From an uncultured Bacteroides sp. (GTDB taxonomy: Bacteria; Bacteroidota; Bacteroidia; Bacteroidales; Bacteroidaceae): DNA of 64,000 bases. The translations under genes were made by a program, and so were the position numbers. Shown one piece after another: positions 25,619 to 35,577 of this stretch (its first letter is position 1; each line of letters opens with the position of its first letter). The notes beneath the pieces were generated by a model that was not told the DNA's origin, searched no databases, and saw only the letters and a program-made list of their open reading frames with translations. The DNA is taken from positions 1-64,000 of the forward strand of contig CAMQVH010000004.1 in the NCBI GenBank assembly GCA_947038155.1, written 5' to 3'.

Positions 25619-27928
25619 ATGAGACAAATCTATTATGTCATTCGAACTTTGTTGCGGGGGCGTAGTTCCAATGTTGTCAAGGTCATCTCTTTAGGGCTTG
25701 GTCTGACAATGAGTATTTTATTATTTGCCCGCGTGGCTTTTGAGCAAAGCTTTGATAAATGCTTTAAGGATTATGATAACTTATATCAGGTCTTTTCCAT
25801 CTTTACGATGAATGGTGAACAACTCGAACCACAAGATCAAAATTGCGGACCTGTAGCAGGTGCAATTCTTGAGAACTTTCCCAAAGAAGTGGAGGCGGCT
25901 ACCAGTTACTGCCTTTGGGTGCACGATCCTCTTTATCATGGGAGTGTCCGTTTTGAAGCCAGAAAGCTGGCGGCCGATTCCCTCTTTTTCCAGACAATGG
26001 GAATCGAGGTGTTGAGCGGGACCCCGGTGAAAGATTTAGCACAGAAGGATGTCGTTTACCTGAGTGACCGTTTGGCACGAAAGATGTTCGACACGGAGAA
26101 TCCGATAGGTAAGGTTATCTCATACAGCAAGGAGATAGAACTTACGGTAAAAGGCACCTATGCTGATATACCGGAGAATGCGACAGTAAGGCCGGAAGCG
26201 GTGATTTCTCTGCCGTCGATATGGAGCCGCAAATGGGGAAATTACTCATGGAGAGGTGGTGACAGCTGGCTGGCGTTCATCCGTTTTCGTCCCGGAGCCG
26301 ATAAGTCGGTAGTGAATGCCCGGATAGACGCAATGATACAGAAGTATCGTCCTGCGGAAGATCAAAAAGTGGTTGGATATACCGCTTTTGTAAAACCAAT
26401 CCGTGACGTATATCGTGATAATAAAGATGTAAGGCGGATGCGGAACATCATGACTATTCTGGGTATTACTATTCTTTTCATCGCTTCATTGAATTATGTG
26501 TTGATTTCCGTCTCATCACTTTCCTATCGGGCGAAAGCGGTCGGTGTGCATAAATGCAATGGGGCAGGAAACATGACCATATTGAGTATGTTTCTTTGGG
26601 AAACAGCGATTATCATTCTGTTTGCCCTGATCCTGATGGGATTGATCTTATTGAATTTTCAGGATTTCTTTGAAGATACGGCAGCTGTCAAGTTAAGCGC
26701 TTTGTTCAGCTTGGATCGTATTTGGGTACCTTTATTAACGGTAGCTGTACTTTTCGTTGTGGGTGGGGTATTGCCGGGACGACTGTTTGCAAGGATACCC
26801 GTTACTCAGGTATTCCGCCGATACACGGAAGGTAAAAAGGGCTGGAAACGACCGTTGCTGTTTATCCAGTTTGCCGGTGTAGCATTTATTTGCGGACTGA
26901 TGTATGTGGTGATGATGCAATATTATTATATCTTGAATAAAGATTTGGGTTATAATCCAAAGCGTGTAGTGGTGGCCAATGCCAGCTTCGGTGAGGAAGA
27001 AAAAGGAAATTATGCCTTGAATGTTTTCCGGGATATGCCTTATGTGGAATCCGTGTCCAGTGCCACTTATCATCCTGTCTACGGATATAGTGGAACGATT
27101 ATTAATGATGAAAGCGGACAGTCACTATTTTCATCCCGTTATTGCAGTACTTTGGATGATTATCCGAAGATGATGGGGATGGTTCTGAAGGAGGGGCGTA
27201 TGCCCCGTGGTGATGATGAGATAGTCGTCAATGAGACTTTTGCCGAGTGGATGCATTGGGGCAACAATATACTGAATCGTACGGTTTATAATTCGGGATA
27301 CGTATGTAAGGTAGTGGGTGTGATGAAAGATTATCGCATCGGAAGTTTTACCAGCCCGCAACAACCGTTGCTGCTTATGCACACCAAGAGGTTTGGTGAC
27401 TGTATCCATATTCGGTTGAAAGAACCTTTTGCCGAGAATCTTCTCAAACTGAATAAGGAGATGGAGAGTGCATTTCCTGATAAGACTATCGAATTTCGGT
27501 CGATGCAGCAGATGATCAAAGAGAATTATAACTCTGTTCGTGTTTTCAGTAATGCTACGATGCTGGCGGCAATAACAATGTTTTTTGTGATGTTGATGGG
27601 ATTGATAGGCTATACTACGGATGAGGTTCGCCGTCGTTCCAAGGAGATAGCTATACGCAAGGTGAATGGTTCCGAAGCAACTGGTATTCTGGAACTGTTG
27701 GTGAAAGATGTACTTTATGTAGCTGTTGTTGCAGTTTTAATCGGAGTGGTAGCAGCATGGTACGTCAATGGTATGTGGATGGATTTGTTTGCCGAACATG
27801 TTCCGCTCAGTTGGGCTGCCTATTTTCTGATAGCAATTGCAAATCTGGGAGTCATTGTGGCATGCGTACTTTGGAAATCATGGAAGATTGCCAATGAAAA
27901 CCCGGTCAATAGTATAAAGAGCGAATAA
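25619..27928 (+). CDS. ABC transporter permease (MacB/FtsX type), copy 1
   Basis: A 769-residue permease with an N-terminal membrane helix, a large periplasmic MacB-like core domain, a middle block of three helices, a second periplasmic domain and three C-terminal helices, the double-FtsX layout common in Bacteroidetes. Conserved cytoplasmic stretches are RAKAVGVHKCNGAG and RRRSKEIAIRKVNGSEA. The ATG at 25619 (MRQIYYVIRTLLR) was chosen because it matches the start of the second permease and follows AGGAATA; an upstream frame start would overlap the sigma-54 promoter. It is the first gene of a three-gene operon. The substrate is unknown; peptide or lipoprotein export is typical of the group. 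Confidence 0.88.
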   Translation: MRQIYYVIRTLLRGRSSNVVKVISLGLGLTMSILLFARVAFEQSFDKCFKDYDNLYQVFSIFTMNGEQLEPQDQNCGPVAGAILENFPKEVEAATSYCLWVHDPLYHGSVRFEARKLAADSLFFQTMGIEVLSGTPVKDLAQKDVVYLSDRLARKMFDTENPIGKVISYSKEIELTVKGTYADIPENATVRPEAVISLPSIWSRKWGNYSWRGGDSWLAFIRFRPGADKSVVNARIDAMIQKYRPAEDQKVVGYTAFVKPIRDVYRDNKDVRRMRNIMTILGITILFIASLNYVLISVSSLSYRAKAVGVHKCNGAGNMTILSMFLWETAIIILFALILMGLILLNFQDFFEDTAAVKLSALFSLDRIWVPLLTVAVLFVVGGVLPGRLFARIPVTQVFRRYTEGKKGWKRPLLFIQFAGVAFICGLMYVVMMQYYYILNKDLGYNPKRVVVANASFGEEEKGNYALNVFRDMPYVESVSSATYHPVYGYSGTIINDESGQSLFSSRYCSTLDDYPKMMGMVLKEGRMPRGDDEIVVNETFAEWMHWGNNILNRTVYNSGYVCKVVGVMKDYRIGSFTSPQQPLLLMHTKRFGDCIHIRLKEPFAENLLKLNKEMESAFPDKTIEFRSMQQMIKENYNSVRVFSNATMLAAITMFFVMLMGLIGYTTDEVRRRSKEIAIRKVNGSEATGILELLVKDVLYVAVVAVLIGVVAAWYVNGMWMDLFAEHVPLSWAAYFLIAIANLGVIVACVLWKSWKIANENPVNSIKSE

Positions 27929-27959
27929 AGAAGAAATAAAAAGTATAACAACATAATAA

Positions 27960-28643
27960 ATGAACAAGATGATACAGATTGAAAACATTAGTAAAGTATT
28001 CCGTACTACCGAAGTAGAGACAGTCGCATTAAATCACGTGAACCTTGAAGTAAAGGAAGGAGAGTTTGTAGCCATTATGGGACCTTCGGGCTGTGGCAAG
28101 TCTACCTTACTGAATATTCTTGGTTTATTGGATAACCCTACCGAAGGCTCTTACCGATTACTGGGAGAAGAAGTTGCCGGACTGAAAGAAAAGGAACGTA
28201 CCGGCGTCCGCAAAGGCAAACTGGGCTTTGTTTTTCAGAGTTTTAACCTGATAGACGAACTGAATGTCTTCGAGAATGTAGAACTTCCGCTGACCTATCT
28301 TGGTATCAAATCTTCCGAACGCCGCCGCATGGTAGAAGACATCCTGAAAAGGATGAATATCAGCCACCGTGCCAAACACTTTCCGCAGCAACTTTCCGGT
28401 GGTCAGCAACAGCGTGTGGCCATTGCCCGTGCGGTAGTGACTAATCCAAAGATTATCCTTGCCGATGAGCCTACCGGTAATCTGGACTCCAAGAATGGTG
28501 CGGAAGTAATGAACCTGCTGACAGAACTGAACAAGGAAGGAACCACCATTATCATGGTAACGCACTCACAGCACGATGCGAGCTTCGCACATCGTACCGT
28601 ACATCTGTTTGACGGAAGTGTAGTGGCAAGTGTAACGGCATAA
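27960..28643 (+). CDS. ABC transporter ATPase (MacB/LolD type)
   Basis: A 227-residue nucleotide-binding subunit with Walker A GPSGCGKST, Q-loop VFQSFNLI, signature LSGGQQQRVAIARA, Walker B ILADEPTGNLD and H-loop MVTHSQHD. It sits 31 bp after permease 1 and 12 bp before permease 2, so it should power the heteromeric pair. The ATG at 27960 and the one at 27969 (MIQIENISKVF) are both plausible. Confidence 0.95.
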   Translation: MNKMIQIENISKVFRTTEVETVALNHVNLEVKEGEFVAIMGPSGCGKSTLLNILGLLDNPTEGSYRLLGEEVAGLKEKERTGVRKGKLGFVFQSFNLIDELNVFENVELPLTYLGIKSSERRRMVEDILKRMNISHRAKHFPQQLSGGQQQRVAIARAVVTNPKIILADEPTGNLDSKNGAEVMNLLTELNKEGTTIIMVTHSQHDASFAHRTVHLFDGSVVASVTA

Positions 28644-28655
28644 ACCGAAACGACA

Positions 28656-30971
28656 ATGAGACAAATCTATTATAGCATCCGAACCTTACTGCGCGAACGC
28701 GGCACGAATATTATCAGGGTAATTTCTCTTTCGCTAGGACTTACTATTGGTATTTTGCTTTTTTCGCAGATTGCGTTTGAATTGAGTTATGAATATTGTT
28801 ATCCGGAACCGGAACGACTGGCTATTGCACGTTGCCTGACCACTAACCTTAGCACGGGGGAGACAATGGGAGACGACGGCAACAATTATGATTACACACT
28901 TTTTGATGTGGTTGCATCTACTTTGGCGCAGGATATGCCCGAAGAAATAGAGTTTGCCAGTTGCGTCCTTACCGGACAAGGGATGAGTATATATTACGAA
29001 GATAAATTATTATCGGACGTTAACTATATATACGCTGATACTTGTTTCTTCCGGACTTTTGGTATCCCTGTCTTAAAAGGGAACCCGAAAGATATGATCA
29101 TGCCGGGAAGTGTGTTTGTGTCAGAGCATTTTGCCCGTGAAACGTTTGGAGATGCGGACCCTATCGGTAAAATTCTCAAAGCAGACAGACAAAACGATTT
29201 TACTATTCGTGGTGTATACAAGGATATGCCGGAGAATACGATGCTCACTCACGACTTTGTTGTTTCCATCCATCGGGATGGAGGATATCAGGGAGGATAT
29301 GGCTGGAAAGGAAATGATGTCTTTTACACGTTTCTCCGCCTGCGTAATGCTGTGGATATTGATAAGGTGAATGACAACATCCAACGGGTAATCGAGAAAT
29401 ATACTCCTGCCCAGTATGATGACTGGAAAATGAATTTCAGTGTCATCCCATTGGTGAAGTATCATTTGATATCTTCCGATGTACAGAAGCGTTTGATCAT
29501 ATATGGCTTTCTGGGATTCGCTATCTTCTTTGTGGCCATCATGAATTATATGCTGATATCTATTGCCACCCTAAGCCGTCGTGCCAAAGGAGTAGGAGTG
29601 CATAAATGCAGTGGTGCCAGTTCCGGAAATATCTTCGGCATGTTTTTGGCGGAAACGGGAATCCTTGTTATCTTTTCCGTACTTCTTAGTCTTCTGCTGA
29701 TAGTCAACGCACATGAAATAATCGAAGATTTGCTTTCCGTCCGTCTATCCTCACTTTTTACGTGGGAGACACTATGGGTGCCTTTGCTTACGATTGTGAT
29801 ACTTTTCCTTTTGGCAGGTGGCATACCGGGACGGCTGTTTTCGCGCATACCAGTCACGCAGGTGTTCCGTCGTTACTCTGATGGTAAAACAGGTTGGAAA
29901 CGTTCGTTGTTGTTTATACAGTTCACAGGTGTCTCCTTTGTTTTGGGACTGCTGCTGGTAACGCTCCTGCAATACAACCATCTGATGAGCCGCGATATGG
30001 GAATAAACGTTCCGGGACTGGTTCAGGCAGGAACCTGGTTGCCGAAAGAAACGGTAGAGCATGTCACCGATGAACTGCGTCGCCAGCCTATGGTAGAGGG
30101 AGTGGCTGTTGCTACAAGCGGAGTAATCGGACAGTACTGGACACGCGGACTGATGAGTAATGACGGCAAAAGAATCGCTACACTTAACTTTAATTATTGC
30201 AGTTATAACTATCCCGAAGTGATGGGAATAAAGATTATCGAAGGCAGCACTCTTAAGAAACAGGACGATTTATTGGTGAATGAAGAGTTGGTACGTCTGA
30301 TGAAATGGACAGATGGGGCGGTAGGAAAGAAACTGAATGATATACAGGGTACGATTGTCGGTGTCTTCCGGGATGTCCGCAACTATAGCTTCTTTTCAAC
30401 TCAGGCACCTATTGTCTTGATAGGATCGGAGAATGCCAATCATGTATTTGATGTCCGTCTGAAAGAGCCGTATGATGAGAATCTGAAACGTCTGAACGAG
30501 TTTGCCGATAAGACATTTCCGAATGTAGCCTTGCATTTCAGCTCTGTAGACGGTATGATAAAGGATATATACAAGAGTGTATATCGTTTCCGTAATTCAG
30601 TCTGGATCACTTCAAGCTTTATTCTGCTGATTGTAATAATGGGATTGATCGGATATGTGAATGATGAAACGCAACGTCGAAGCAAAGAAATAGCTATCCG
30701 GAAAGTGAATGGAGCCGAAGCCTCTCATATTTTGCGTCTGCTGATACGCGAGATTCTGTATGTCTCCGCTTCCTCCATATTGATTGGTACCATTGTTTCC
30801 TATTTCGTCGGAAAGGCATGGCTTGACCAGTTTGCCGAACAGATTTATATGAACCCGTTATTGTTTGTGGGTACGGCGCTGTTTGTCTTATTGCTGATTG
30901 TAGTTTGCGTTGTGTTGAAAGCATGGCACATCGCCAATGAGAATCCGGTGAAAAGTATAAAGAGCGAATAA
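28656..30971 (+). CDS. ABC transporter permease (MacB/FtsX type), copy 2
   Basis: A 771-residue paralogue of the first permease. Both begin MRQIYY.IRTLLR and end ENPV.SIKSE, and share RAKGVGVHKCSGAS and RRSKEIAIRKVNGAEA. The membrane layout is the same. The two permeases flank one ATPase gene and probably form a heterodimer. No adaptor or TolC gene is in this operon. The stop is followed by a long perfect palindrome. Confidence 0.88.
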   Translation: MRQIYYSIRTLLRERGTNIIRVISLSLGLTIGILLFSQIAFELSYEYCYPEPERLAIARCLTTNLSTGETMGDDGNNYDYTLFDVVASTLAQDMPEEIEFASCVLTGQGMSIYYEDKLLSDVNYIYADTCFFRTFGIPVLKGNPKDMIMPGSVFVSEHFARETFGDADPIGKILKADRQNDFTIRGVYKDMPENTMLTHDFVVSIHRDGGYQGGYGWKGNDVFYTFLRLRNAVDIDKVNDNIQRVIEKYTPAQYDDWKMNFSVIPLVKYHLISSDVQKRLIIYGFLGFAIFFVAIMNYMLISIATLSRRAKGVGVHKCSGASSGNIFGMFLAETGILVIFSVLLSLLLIVNAHEIIEDLLSVRLSSLFTWETLWVPLLTIVILFLLAGGIPGRLFSRIPVTQVFRRYSDGKTGWKRSLLFIQFTGVSFVLGLLLVTLLQYNHLMSRDMGINVPGLVQAGTWLPKETVEHVTDELRRQPMVEGVAVATSGVIGQYWTRGLMSNDGKRIATLNFNYCSYNYPEVMGIKIIEGSTLKKQDDLLVNEELVRLMKWTDGAVGKKLNDIQGTIVGVFRDVRNYSFFSTQAPIVLIGSENANHVFDVRLKEPYDENLKRLNEFADKTFPNVALHFSSVDGMIKDIYKSVYRFRNSVWITSSFILLIVIMGLIGYVNDETQRRSKEIAIRKVNGAEASHILRLLIREILYVSASSILIGTIVSYFVGKAWLDQFAEQIYMNPLLFVGTALFVLLLIVVCVVLKAWHIANENPVKSIKSE

Positions 30972-30989
30972 GAATATTATTATCTTTAT

Positions 30990-31071
30990 AGGCACGGATT
31001 ACACGGATTAACACGGTTTTTAAGAGATGCATTCATTGCAGAAGTCGTGTTAATCCGTGTAATCCGTGCCT
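30990..31071. repeat. 26-bp perfect inverted repeat after the ABC operon
   Basis: 30990-31015 and 31046-31071 are exact reverse complements with a 30-nt loop. Each arm contains the internal direct repeat ACGGATTA-CACGGATTA. There is no strong T tract next to it. It lies between convergent genes (ABC permease and MATE) and could act as a terminator or mRNA-end protector. Confidence 0.9.
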
Positions 31072-31107
31072 GAATAATATCTCTTTTGACATAGCGTTCT
31101 TTTTGCT

Positions 31108-32478
31108 TTATTCCGCCACTTTATCCGCTATCGGATGTTCTTTCGATACTTTCTTTATATAAATCATCAGACTGATAACTGCCGTAATAAATGCCAAAGA
31201 GTCCGATACCGGCAGACTGATCCATATTCCCTTCAGTCCCCACCAATGTGGGAATAACAACAGGCAAGGCAACAAATAAAGCAACTGCCGCGTCAACGAA
31301 AGGAAAATACTTATTTTTACTTTGCCTATACTTTGGAAGAAGTTACCGATTACAATCTGTGCTCCTACAAACGGGAACATAAGTACAGTCAACCGAAGAC
31401 CGTCCACCGCAAGTCCGATTAACTCATCACTATCTGTGAAGACTGCCGATACTGCATGAGGGAAAAACTCGCAAATCAGAAAACCGCTGCTTGTAATCAC
31501 TACACCGGAAATAATTCCCAGCTTTAGCGTCTGTTTCACCCGGTCTATCTTCTGTGCTCCGAAGTTGTAGCCTACAATCGGCTGCATGCCCATCGTCAGT
31601 CCCAGTACGATCATGACATAAAGCGTCAGCAACCGATTGATGATTCCGTAAGCACCGATAGCCATGTCGCCTCCGTGTTCCTGCAAACTATTATTAATCA
31701 CGATAACGATGGCACAAGCACAGACATTCATCAGAAAAGGAGACATGCCGATAGCGAAAATACTCTCAACAATTCTTCCTTTCATTTTCCAGACCTTTCC
31801 CTCAAAATGCACCGTACTGTCTTTCTTGCAGAAGTGACTCACCACCCATACCATTCCGATCAACTGTGAGATAACCGTTGCCGTAGCCGCTCCCCGCATT
31901 CCCCATTCAAAGTGGAAGATAAAGATAGGAGCGAGGATGATATTCGCTACTACCGTCACCATAGAAGTAAGCATCGCTTTCTTTGGATATCCGGTGGCAC
32001 GCATCACATTATTCAGACCGATCATCGTGTATGTGATGGGAGTTCCCAATAAAATCACCTGCATAAAACTCCGTGCATAAGGCAGTGTATCGGGACTGGC
32101 ACCAAAGAAAGTCAATATATCATCAAGAAAGATAAAAGACAGGATGCCGAAAAAGAAAGAATTTGTGATACAGAGCATCAGTGTATGTGACAAAATCTCC
32201 GTAGCCCCTTTCATGTCTTTCTGTCCCAGACGAATAGAAGCAATGGTAGAACCACCCGCCGAAACGAGAGTACAGAAAGCAACGACCAGATTCATCAGAG
32301 GAAAGCTCACCGCCAGTCCGGCAATAGCCATCGCACCCACACCGTGACCGATGAAGATGCTGTCGATGATATTATAGATAGACGTGATTGTCATCCCGAT
32401 GATAGCCGGAATGGAGTATTGCAACAGTAGTTTACCGATGCTTTCTTTTCCTAATATGTGCGGATCGTTTTTGCTCAT
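31108..32478 (-). CDS. MATE-family multidrug efflux transporter
   Basis: A 456-residue inner membrane cation-drug antiporter with twelve membrane segments. The N-terminal repeat has YSIPAIIGMTITSIYNIIDSIF-type MATE sequence and LVSAGGSTIASIRLGQKD. GMQPIVGYNFGAQKIDRV in the second half is the classic MATE motif. Its drug and coupling ion cannot be read from sequence. It is monocistronic, with a -7 box at 32532-32539. Confidence 0.92.
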   Translation of the reverse strand: MSKNDPHILGKESIGKLLLQYSIPAIIGMTITSIYNIIDSIFIGHGVGAMAIAGLAVSFPLMNLVVAFCTLVSAGGSTIASIRLGQKDMKGATEILSHTLMLCITNSFFFGILSFIFLDDILTFFGASPDTLPYARSFMQVILLGTPITYTMIGLNNVMRATGYPKKAMLTSMVTVVANIILAPIFIFHFEWGMRGAATATVISQLIGMVWVVSHFCKKDSTVHFEGKVWKMKGRIVESIFAIGMSPFLMNVCACAIVIVINNSLQEHGGDMAIGAYGIINRLLTLYVMIVLGLTMGMQPIVGYNFGAQKIDRVKQTLKLGIISGVVITSSGFLICEFFPHAVSAVFTDSDELIGLAVDGLRLTVLMFPFVGAQIVIGNFFQSIGKVKISIFLSLTRQLLYLLPCLLLFPHWWGLKGIWISLPVSDSLAFITAVISLMIYIKKVSKEHPIADKVAE

Positions 32479-32531
32479 GCGCTCGTATGGATTGTTGGAT
32501 GAAAACGAATGTTACGTTTTTTTAAGTGGGG

Positions 32532-32539
32532 CAAAGGTA
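32532..32539 (-). promoter_or_regulatory. -7 promoter box of the MATE gene
   Basis: Reads TACCTTTG on the minus strand, matching TAnnTTTG, 53 bp upstream of the ATG at 32478. Confidence 0.5.
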
Positions 32540-32629
32540 CGAATTATTTGCCTGATTCGATGATTATTCGGAACTTTGCACAATTCAATACACAAGGTTT
32601 AACGTTTTAGGTAAAAAGAAAGATTACGT

Positions 32630-33277
32630 ATGGATACAACAAAGACAATTGCGGCACTGTTCGATTTTGATGGTGTCATCATGGATACGGAAACACAGTA
32701 CACTGTTTTCTGGGATGAACAAGGGCGTAAATATCTGAATGAAGAAGATTTCGGCCGTCGCATCAAGGGACAGACGCTGACCCAGATTTACGAGAAATAT
32801 TTCTCGGACCTGCCCGAAGCTCAGCAAGAGATTACAGCCGGACTCAATATTTATGAGAAAAGCATGTCCTACGAATACATCCCCGGTGTAGAAGCCTTTA
32901 TTGCCGATCTCCGTAAACACGGAGCAAAGATAGCCGTCGTAACCAGCTCCAACGAAGAGAAGATGCAAAACGTCTATAACGCCCATCCCGAATTTAAAGG
33001 AATGGTAGACCGCATCCTGACCGGAGAAATGTTTGCCCGTTCCAAACCCGCTCCCGACTGTTTCCTTCTCGGTATGGAAATATTCGGTGCTACTCCCGAA
33101 AACTCGTACGTGTTCGAAGACTCCTTCCACGGTCTGCAAGCCGGAATGACTTCCGGTGCCACCGTTATCGGTCTTGCCACTACCAATACAAGAGAGGCCA
33201 TCACCGGAAAAGCACATTATATAATAGATGACTTTTCGGAAATGACCTTTGAACACTTATTGACCTTGCATCGTTAG
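32630..33277 (+). CDS. HAD-family phosphatase/phosphomutase (beta-phosphoglucomutase-like)
   Basis: A 215-residue cytoplasmic HAD hydrolase of subfamily IA. Motif I is FDFDGVIMDTE with nucleophile Asp 12 and acid/base Asp 14. A helical cap follows, then motif II (VVTSSN), motif III Lys in RSKPAPDCFLLG and motif IV VFEDSFHGLQAG. These fit a beta-phosphoglucomutase or sugar-phosphate phosphatase. A weak -7 box (GAACTTTG, one mismatch) is near 32571. The substrate is not evident. Confidence 0.88.
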   Translation: MDTTKTIAALFDFDGVIMDTETQYTVFWDEQGRKYLNEEDFGRRIKGQTLTQIYEKYFSDLPEAQQEITAGLNIYEKSMSYEYIPGVEAFIADLRKHGAKIAVVTSSNEEKMQNVYNAHPEFKGMVDRILTGEMFARSKPAPDCFLLGMEIFGATPENSYVFEDSFHGLQAGMTSGATVIGLATTNTREAITGKAHYIIDDFSEMTFEHLLTLHR

Positions 33278-33387
33278 TTTTTTCTTGTTATCTTCTTGAT
33301 TTGTCCTTTTGGCCGCCTTCTCATTAACTTGGGGAGGTGTTTGAAAGGATTTTTTCTTTTTCTTTCTCACTTATGAAAGAAATGTTA

Positions 33388-33395
33388 TAACTTTG
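33388..33395 (+). promoter_or_regulatory. -7 promoter box of panB
   Basis: TAACTTTG matches TAnnTTTG, 65 bp upstream of the panB ATG. Confidence 0.55.
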
Positions 33396-33459
33396 CCGCA
33401 ATTTTTGATGGCGTTGACGCCTTATTTAATTTCTAGTTTTAATTTAAAATTTAAGAAAC

Positions 33460-34281
33460 ATGGCTGGTTATATATCAGATGACACAAGAAAGGTGACTAC
33501 TCATCGCCTGGTTGAAATGAAGCAAAGAGGCGAAAGAATATCTATGCTTACTTCTTATGATTACACGATGGCACAGATCGTAGATGGTGCGGGAATGGAC
33601 GTAATTTTGGTAGGCGACTCCGCTTCCAACGTGATGGCAGGTAACGTGACTACATTGCCTATAACTCTCGACCAGATGATTTATCACGCTAAATCAGTGG
33701 TACGTGGCGTAAAACGCGCTATGGTTGTAGTCGATATGCCTTTCGGTTCTTATCAGGGTAACGAAATGGAAGGTCTTGCTTCTGCCATCCGCATTATGAA
33801 GGAAAGCCATGCCGATGCTTTGAAACTGGAAGGTGGAGAAGAAATCATCGATACGGTGAAACGTATCATCAGCGCGGGTATTCCGGTGATGGGACACTTG
33901 GGACTGATGCCTCAGTCCATTAATAAATACGGTACTTATACGGTACGTGCCAAAGATGACAGCGAAGCTGAAAAGCTGATTCGTGATGCTCATCTTCTCG
34001 AAGAGGCAGGCTGCTTTGCCATCGTGCTCGAAAAGATACCGGCTACTCTTGCAGAACGTGTGGCTTCCGAACTGACGATACCTATTATCGGTATTGGTGC
34101 CGGAGGTCATGTTGACGGACAAGTATTGGTCATTCAGGATATGCTTGGAATGAACAACGGATTCCGTCCTCGCTTTTTACGTCGTTATGCAGACCTGTAT
34201 ACGGTGATGACTGACGCTATCAGCCGTTACGTATCCGACGTGAAGAATTGCGACTTCCCTAACGAGAAGGAACAATATTAA
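33460..34281 (+). CDS. panB: 3-methyl-2-oxobutanoate hydroxymethyltransferase (ketopantoate synthase)
   Basis: A 273-residue cytoplasmic enzyme that adds a hydroxymethyl group from methylene-tetrahydrofolate to ketoisovalerate, the first step of pantothenate and CoA synthesis. The metal-site Asp residues in [11 protein letters not shown] and [11 protein letters not shown] are present, as are Glu in LKLEGGEE and the general-base Glu in [12 protein letters not shown]. The [14 protein letters not shown] region near the C-terminus is typical. It is 8 bp upstream of an MFS gene, so the two are one operon. panC and panD are not in the window. Confidence 0.96.
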   Translation: MAGYISDDTRKVTTHRLVEMKQRGERISMLTSYDYTMAQIVDGAGMDVILVGDSASNVMAGNVTTLPITLDQMIYHAKSVVRGVKRAMVVVDMPFGSYQGNEMEGLASAIRIMKESHADALKLEGGEEIIDTVKRIISAGIPVMGHLGLMPQSINKYGTYTVRAKDDSEAEKLIRDAHLLEEAGCFAIVLEKIPATLAERVASELTIPIIGIGAGGHVDGQVLVIQDMLGMNNGFRPRFLRRYADLYTVMTDAISRYVSDVKNCDFPNEKEQY

Positions 34282-34289
34282 AACAGTAT

Positions 34290-35447
34290 ATGGCAGTTAA
34301 ATTGTGGACAGTTCATTTTATGCGGATATGCGTAGCTAATTTGCTGTTGTTTATCTCCTTGTATATCTTGTTTCCGGTACTTTCCGTTGAGATGGCAGAC
34401 CGTCTCGGAGTACCGGTGGCACAGACAGGAGTGATCTTTCTTTTTTTCACTTTAGGAATGTTCCTTATCGGTCCGTTCCATGCTTATCTCGTAGATGCTT
34501 ATAAGCGTAAGTACGTATGCATGTTCTCTTTTGCCACGATGGTGGCAGCAACGGCAGGATATGCTTTTGTGACAAACATCACGGAACTCATCTTGTTGAG
34601 CACCGTACAGGGACTGGCTTTCGGAATCGCTACCACCGCAGGAATCACATTAGCCATTGACATAACGAACGCCACACTTCGTAGTGCCGGAAATGTCAGC
34701 TTCTCCTGGATGGCACGTTTGGGGATGATTATAGGTATTGTTCTGGGCGTCTGGCTCTATCAGAGTTATTCCTTTAAGAATCTGTTGTCCGTGTCGGTGA
34801 TTACCGGAGCAGCGGGTGTTTTGATGGTATCCGGAGTATATGTGCCTTTTCGTGCACCGATCGTGACCAAGCTTTATTCCTTCGACCGCTTTTTGTTGTT
34901 GCGGGGATGGGTGCCTGCCATCAATATGATTCTGATTACCTTCGTTCCGGGGTTGTTGATTCCGCTTGTACACCGTTTCCTTAACGATTCCGTATTGGGA
35001 AGCAGTGGAATCCCTATACCGTTCTTTGTCGGTACAGGCATCGGATATCTTGCCTCCCTGTTGCTGGCGCGTCTGTTTATTCTGAAAGAAAAAACTCTGC
35101 GGCTGGTGCTCGTCGGCATCATACTGGAGATTGTAGCCATCACTCTACTGGCCTCCGGTTTTCCGGTAGGCGTACCTTCCGTACTTTTGGGTTTGGGACT
35201 GGGGTTGGTGATGCCGGAATTTCTGGTCATGTTCGTGAAACTGTCTCATCATTGTCAGCGGGGTACGGCAAATACCACTCATCTGTTGGCCAGCGAAGTC
35301 GGATTTGCATCCGGAATAGCTGTTGCGTGTTACTTCGATTTGGAAGCGGATAAGATGCTCTATACAGGACAGGTGGTAGCTGTGATCGCTTTGATTTTCT
35401 TTATATTGGTTACATATCCATATTATAAGAGAAAGAAAGTGAGATAA
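34290..35447 (+). CDS. MFS transporter
   Basis: A 385-residue inner membrane protein with about twelve hydrophobic segments and the MFS loop between helices 2 and 3 (GPFHAYLVDAYKRKYV). The substrate is unknown. Its 8-bp spacing from panB suggests co-transcription; a role in moving pantoate or a related compound is only a guess. A bidirectional terminator follows. Confidence 0.85.
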   Translation: MAVKLWTVHFMRICVANLLLFISLYILFPVLSVEMADRLGVPVAQTGVIFLFFTLGMFLIGPFHAYLVDAYKRKYVCMFSFATMVAATAGYAFVTNITELILLSTVQGLAFGIATTAGITLAIDITNATLRSAGNVSFSWMARLGMIIGIVLGVWLYQSYSFKNLLSVSVITGAAGVLMVSGVYVPFRAPIVTKLYSFDRFLLLRGWVPAINMILITFVPGLLIPLVHRFLNDSVLGSSGIPIPFFVGTGIGYLASLLLARLFILKEKTLRLVLVGIILEIVAITLLASGFPVGVPSVLLGLGLGLVMPEFLVMFVKLSHHCQRGTANTTHLLASEVGFASGIAVACYFDLEADKMLYTGQVVAVIALIFFILVTYPYYKRKKVR

Positions 35448-35492
35448 ATCGTTTCGCGCACTATTTCCGCGACATGATTGTCTATCATAAAT

Positions 35493-35536
35493 AAAAAGAC
35501 TGGCGTTATCCTGACGGAGATAATGCCAGTCTTTTT
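35493..35536. terminator. Bidirectional terminator between the MFS gene and rel
   Basis: The stem AAAAAGACTGGC pairs with GCCAGTCTTTTT, extended by further inner pairs around the CTGACGGAG loop. A and T runs on the two sides suit both convergent genes. Confidence 0.9.
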
Positions 35537-35577
35537 ATTAAAAAACTGTCAACAGATTTGCTGTTAGCATAGAGTGC

